Of a stretch of 6,705 nucleotides of DNA, positions 5,355 through 6,705 are shown piece after piece. Position 1 is the stretch's first letter, and every line of letters begins with the position of its first letter. The translations under genes and the position numbers were made by a program. Below the pieces are notes generated by a model. It searched no databases. It was given only the letters and a program-made list of their open reading frames with translations, and was not told the origin of the DNA. Source of the stretch: Acidobacteriota bacterium (GTDB lineage: Bacteria > Acidobacteriota > UBA6911); the NCBI GenBank assembly GCA_017860075.1, contig JAFNAH010000074.1, positions 1 to 6,705 on the forward strand, read 5' to 3'.

Positions 5355-6122
5355 ATGACAGTGGAATCGACATCCGAGAAGGTAGCGGTCGTCACCGGCT
5401 CAAGCTCCGGGATAGGCCAGGCGACAGCCGTGGAGTTGGCCCGCCGGGGTTACCAGGTCGCGATTCATTACTTCCGCAATGAGCAGGGGGCGCGCGATAC
5501 TTACGAGAAGATACGCGCGCTGGGGGCGGGGCATGCTCGCGTCTACTCGTGCGACGTATCCGACCACGCGCAGGCAGGCCAGATGGCCGGAGACGTGCTC
5601 GCCGATTTCGGCAGAATCGACCTGCTCGTGAACAACGCCGGCTCGCTTGTCGAGCGCAGGTTGTTCGCCGGGATGGATCGCGACCTCTGGCGCCGGGTGA
5701 TGGCTCTGAATCTCGACAGCGTTTTCTACGTGACTCATGCCTTCCTGCCGACGATGATCCGGCAGGGTTCAGGCTGTATCGTCAACGTGGCCTCGATTGC
5801 CGGGCGCAACGGCGGCGGGCTCGGAGCCTCGGCTTACTCGTCTGCCAAGGGGGCAGTCGTCACCCTCACGAAGTCGCTCGCCAGGGAACTGATCGGCCAC
5901 GGGATCCGGGTCAATTGCGTCAACCCCGGCGTTATTGCCACGCCGTTTCACGAGAGATTCAGCACCAGGGAGATGCTCGACCGCTTCATCGCCGGCATCC
6001 CGTCAGGTCGCCTGGGAGCCGCCGAAGAGGTTGCGCGCGTGATCGCGTTTCTCGCCTCCGAGGATGCATGCTACGTGGTCGGTGAATGCGTGGAGATCAA
6101 CGGCGGCCAACTGATGGATTGA
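5355..6122 (+). CDS. classical SDR oxidoreductase, FabG-like
   Basis: This NAD(P)-dependent short-chain dehydrogenase/reductase has 255 residues, the usual size for classical SDRs. Motifs: the cofactor loop TGSSSGIG (14-21), acidic D67, NNAG (93-96), the active-site tetrad N119, S147, Y161 and K165 (YSSAK), then NCVNPGVIATPF after the active site and a typical C-terminal VVGECVEINGGQLMD. H38-Y39-F40-R41 at the end of strand beta-2, with no acidic residue there, hints at NADPH over NADH. The family covers 3-oxoacyl-ACP reductases and many sugar, alcohol and steroid dehydrogenases, so the substrate cannot be read from the sequence. Its place 73 bp behind the NagA-like gene and downstream of the WbpM-like gene suggests a sugar substrate, possibly a 4-keto sugar. 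An in-frame ATG at 5328 would add nine residues. No fatty-acid genes are nearby. Confidence 0.9.
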   Translation: MTVESTSEKVAVVTGSSSGIGQATAVELARRGYQVAIHYFRNEQGARDTYEKIRALGAGHARVYSCDVSDHAQAGQMAGDVLADFGRIDLLVNNAGSLVERRLFAGMDRDLWRRVMALNLDSVFYVTHAFLPTMIRQGSGCIVNVASIAGRNGGGLGASAYSSAKGAVVTLTKSLARELIGHGIRVNCVNPGVIATPFHERFSTREMLDRFIAGIPSGRLGAAEEVARVIAFLASEDACYVVGECVEINGGQLMD

Positions 6123-6137
6123 GCGGGTCCTCCCCGC
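6123..6137. terminator. small hairpin between convergent genes
   Basis: GCGGG (6123-6127) and CCCGC (6133-6137) pair perfectly around a 5-base loop, starting immediately after the SDR stop and ending 8 bases before the stop of the convergent GT9 gene. It could end transcription from either side, but the stem is short and lacks a T-run. Confidence 0.25.
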
Positions 6138-6145
6138 CTGCAATC

Positions 6146-6705
6146 TCAGCCGGCCTGCAGCCCGGTCAGGCAATCCCGGACGCGCTCGACCGTGACGTTT
6201 TCCAGGCAGGAGTGCCTGTCGCCGCCTGCACCCCCGCAGGAGGCACAGCCGGTGGTGTCACGAAGCAACTGCACGTCGGGGCCTGAAGGCGCCCATTGCT
6301 CCGGCTGAGTGGGTCCGAAAATCACGACGGATCTCAGGCCGAGCGCAGCTGCCAGGTGCGATATCCCGGAATCGTTTCCCAGGTATGCGTGACAGAAGGA
6401 CAGGATTCCCGCAAGAAGCCCCAGCGGAAGGGACTCGGCGATAAAGCGCCCTTCGGGGCGAAAGCTGCGCCCGAGCTCCGCCGCCAACCCCGGTTCGGCA
6501 GGCCCTTCAATGATCAGGAAGTCGTGGGACGACTCGAGAAACGCGGCCACCGACTGGAACCTGTCAAGAGGCCAGCGCTTCCCGCAACCCGATGCACCGG
6601 GATGCATCGCCAGCATCGGCTTCCCCCGGGAAACCCGATGCCTCACCAGCCAGTCCTGCGCCTCCAGAACTCCGTCCGTCGGAATCAGGATGCGGGCAGG
6701 CTGCA
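6146..6705 (-). CDS. glycosyltransferase family 9 (heptosyltransferase-type), C-terminal part (runs off right edge)
   Basis: The minus strand is open from the right window edge to a stop at 6146-6148, giving 185 residues of the C-terminal half. GT9 enzymes transfer a sugar, classically heptose from ADP-heptose, to lipopolysaccharide core or similar acceptors on the inner face of the membrane. Family motifs in the visible part are MHPGAS (33-38) with KRWP (42-45), IEGPAE (65-70), LGNDSGISHLAAALG (108-122) and VIFGPTQPEQWAP (127-139). A C-terminal Cys cluster, CASC (153-156) with C166, matches the Cys-containing tail seen in many heptosyltransferase-like proteins. The true start lies outside the window; the internal GTG at 6646 is not a start because homology continues upstream of HPGAS. 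The substrate could be heptose or another sugar. Confidence 0.92.
   Translation of the reverse strand, partial: QPARILIPTDGVLEAQDWLVRHRVSRGKPMLAMHPGASGCGKRWPLDRFQSVAAFLESSHDFLIIEGPAEPGLAAELGRSFRPEGRFIAESLPLGLLAGILSFCHAYLGNDSGISHLAAALGLRSVVIFGPTQPEQWAPSGPDVQLLRDTTGCASCGGAGGDRHSCLENVTVERVRDCLTGLQAG

Noticed and set aside
5549..6085. Plus-strand open frame in another frame of the SDR gene
   Set aside because: Arg-rich shadow translation; the SDR frame has every catalytic motif.

Overview
The window looks like part of a bacterial surface-polysaccharide (O-antigen or capsule) locus. It is GC-rich, densely coding and free of visible mobile elements. It holds six protein genes, two of them cut by the window edges. 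An envelope of Gram-negative type is inferred from three genes: a WbpL-like polyprenyl-phosphate sugar-1-phosphate transferase, a WbpM-like membrane 4,6-dehydratase and a heptosyltransferase-type (GT9) glycosyltransferase. The sequence does not fix the phylum. The compact NagA-like protein resembles a form I associate from memory with Planctomycetes/Verrucomicrobia-type genomes, but this is a weak pointer.

Layout: (1) minus strand, left edge: the N-terminal glutaminase domain of an AsnB-type amidotransferase (1-316, partial). (2) 317-622: a gap with a perfect 10-bp hairpin and a 12-bp palindrome. (3) minus strand: WbpL-like transferase (623-1738). (4) 1739-2188: a 450-bp divergent control region with several dyad elements. 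(5) plus strand: WbpM-like dehydratase (2189-4186), compact NagA-like deacetylase (4304-5281) and a classical SDR oxidoreductase (5355-6122). (6) minus strand, right edge: C-terminal part of a GT9 glycosyltransferase (6146-6705, partial), convergent with the SDR across 23 bp.

How they may work together: the dehydratase would turn UDP-GlcNAc into UDP-4-keto-6-deoxy-GlcNAc. A reductase would then make UDP-QuiNAc or UDP-FucNAc, and the WbpL-like enzyme would load that sugar as its 1-phosphate onto undecaprenyl phosphate to start the glycan. No dedicated extended-SDR 4-ketoreductase of WbpK/WbpV type is visible here. The classical SDR two genes after the dehydratase is a candidate for that step, but this is inference. 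The NagA-like protein keeps the metal and catalytic residues yet lacks the flanking beta-sandwich domain, so its role in a polysaccharide locus is open: GlcNAc-6-P recycling, or deacetylation of another amino sugar. The AsnB-like enzyme could amidate a sugar acid rather than make asparagine.

No RNA genes, CRISPR arrays, insertion sequences or attachment sites were seen. Nothing proves a wholly new system. The most unusual points are the domain-stripped NagA-like protein beside WbpM and the dyad elements in the two larger gaps.
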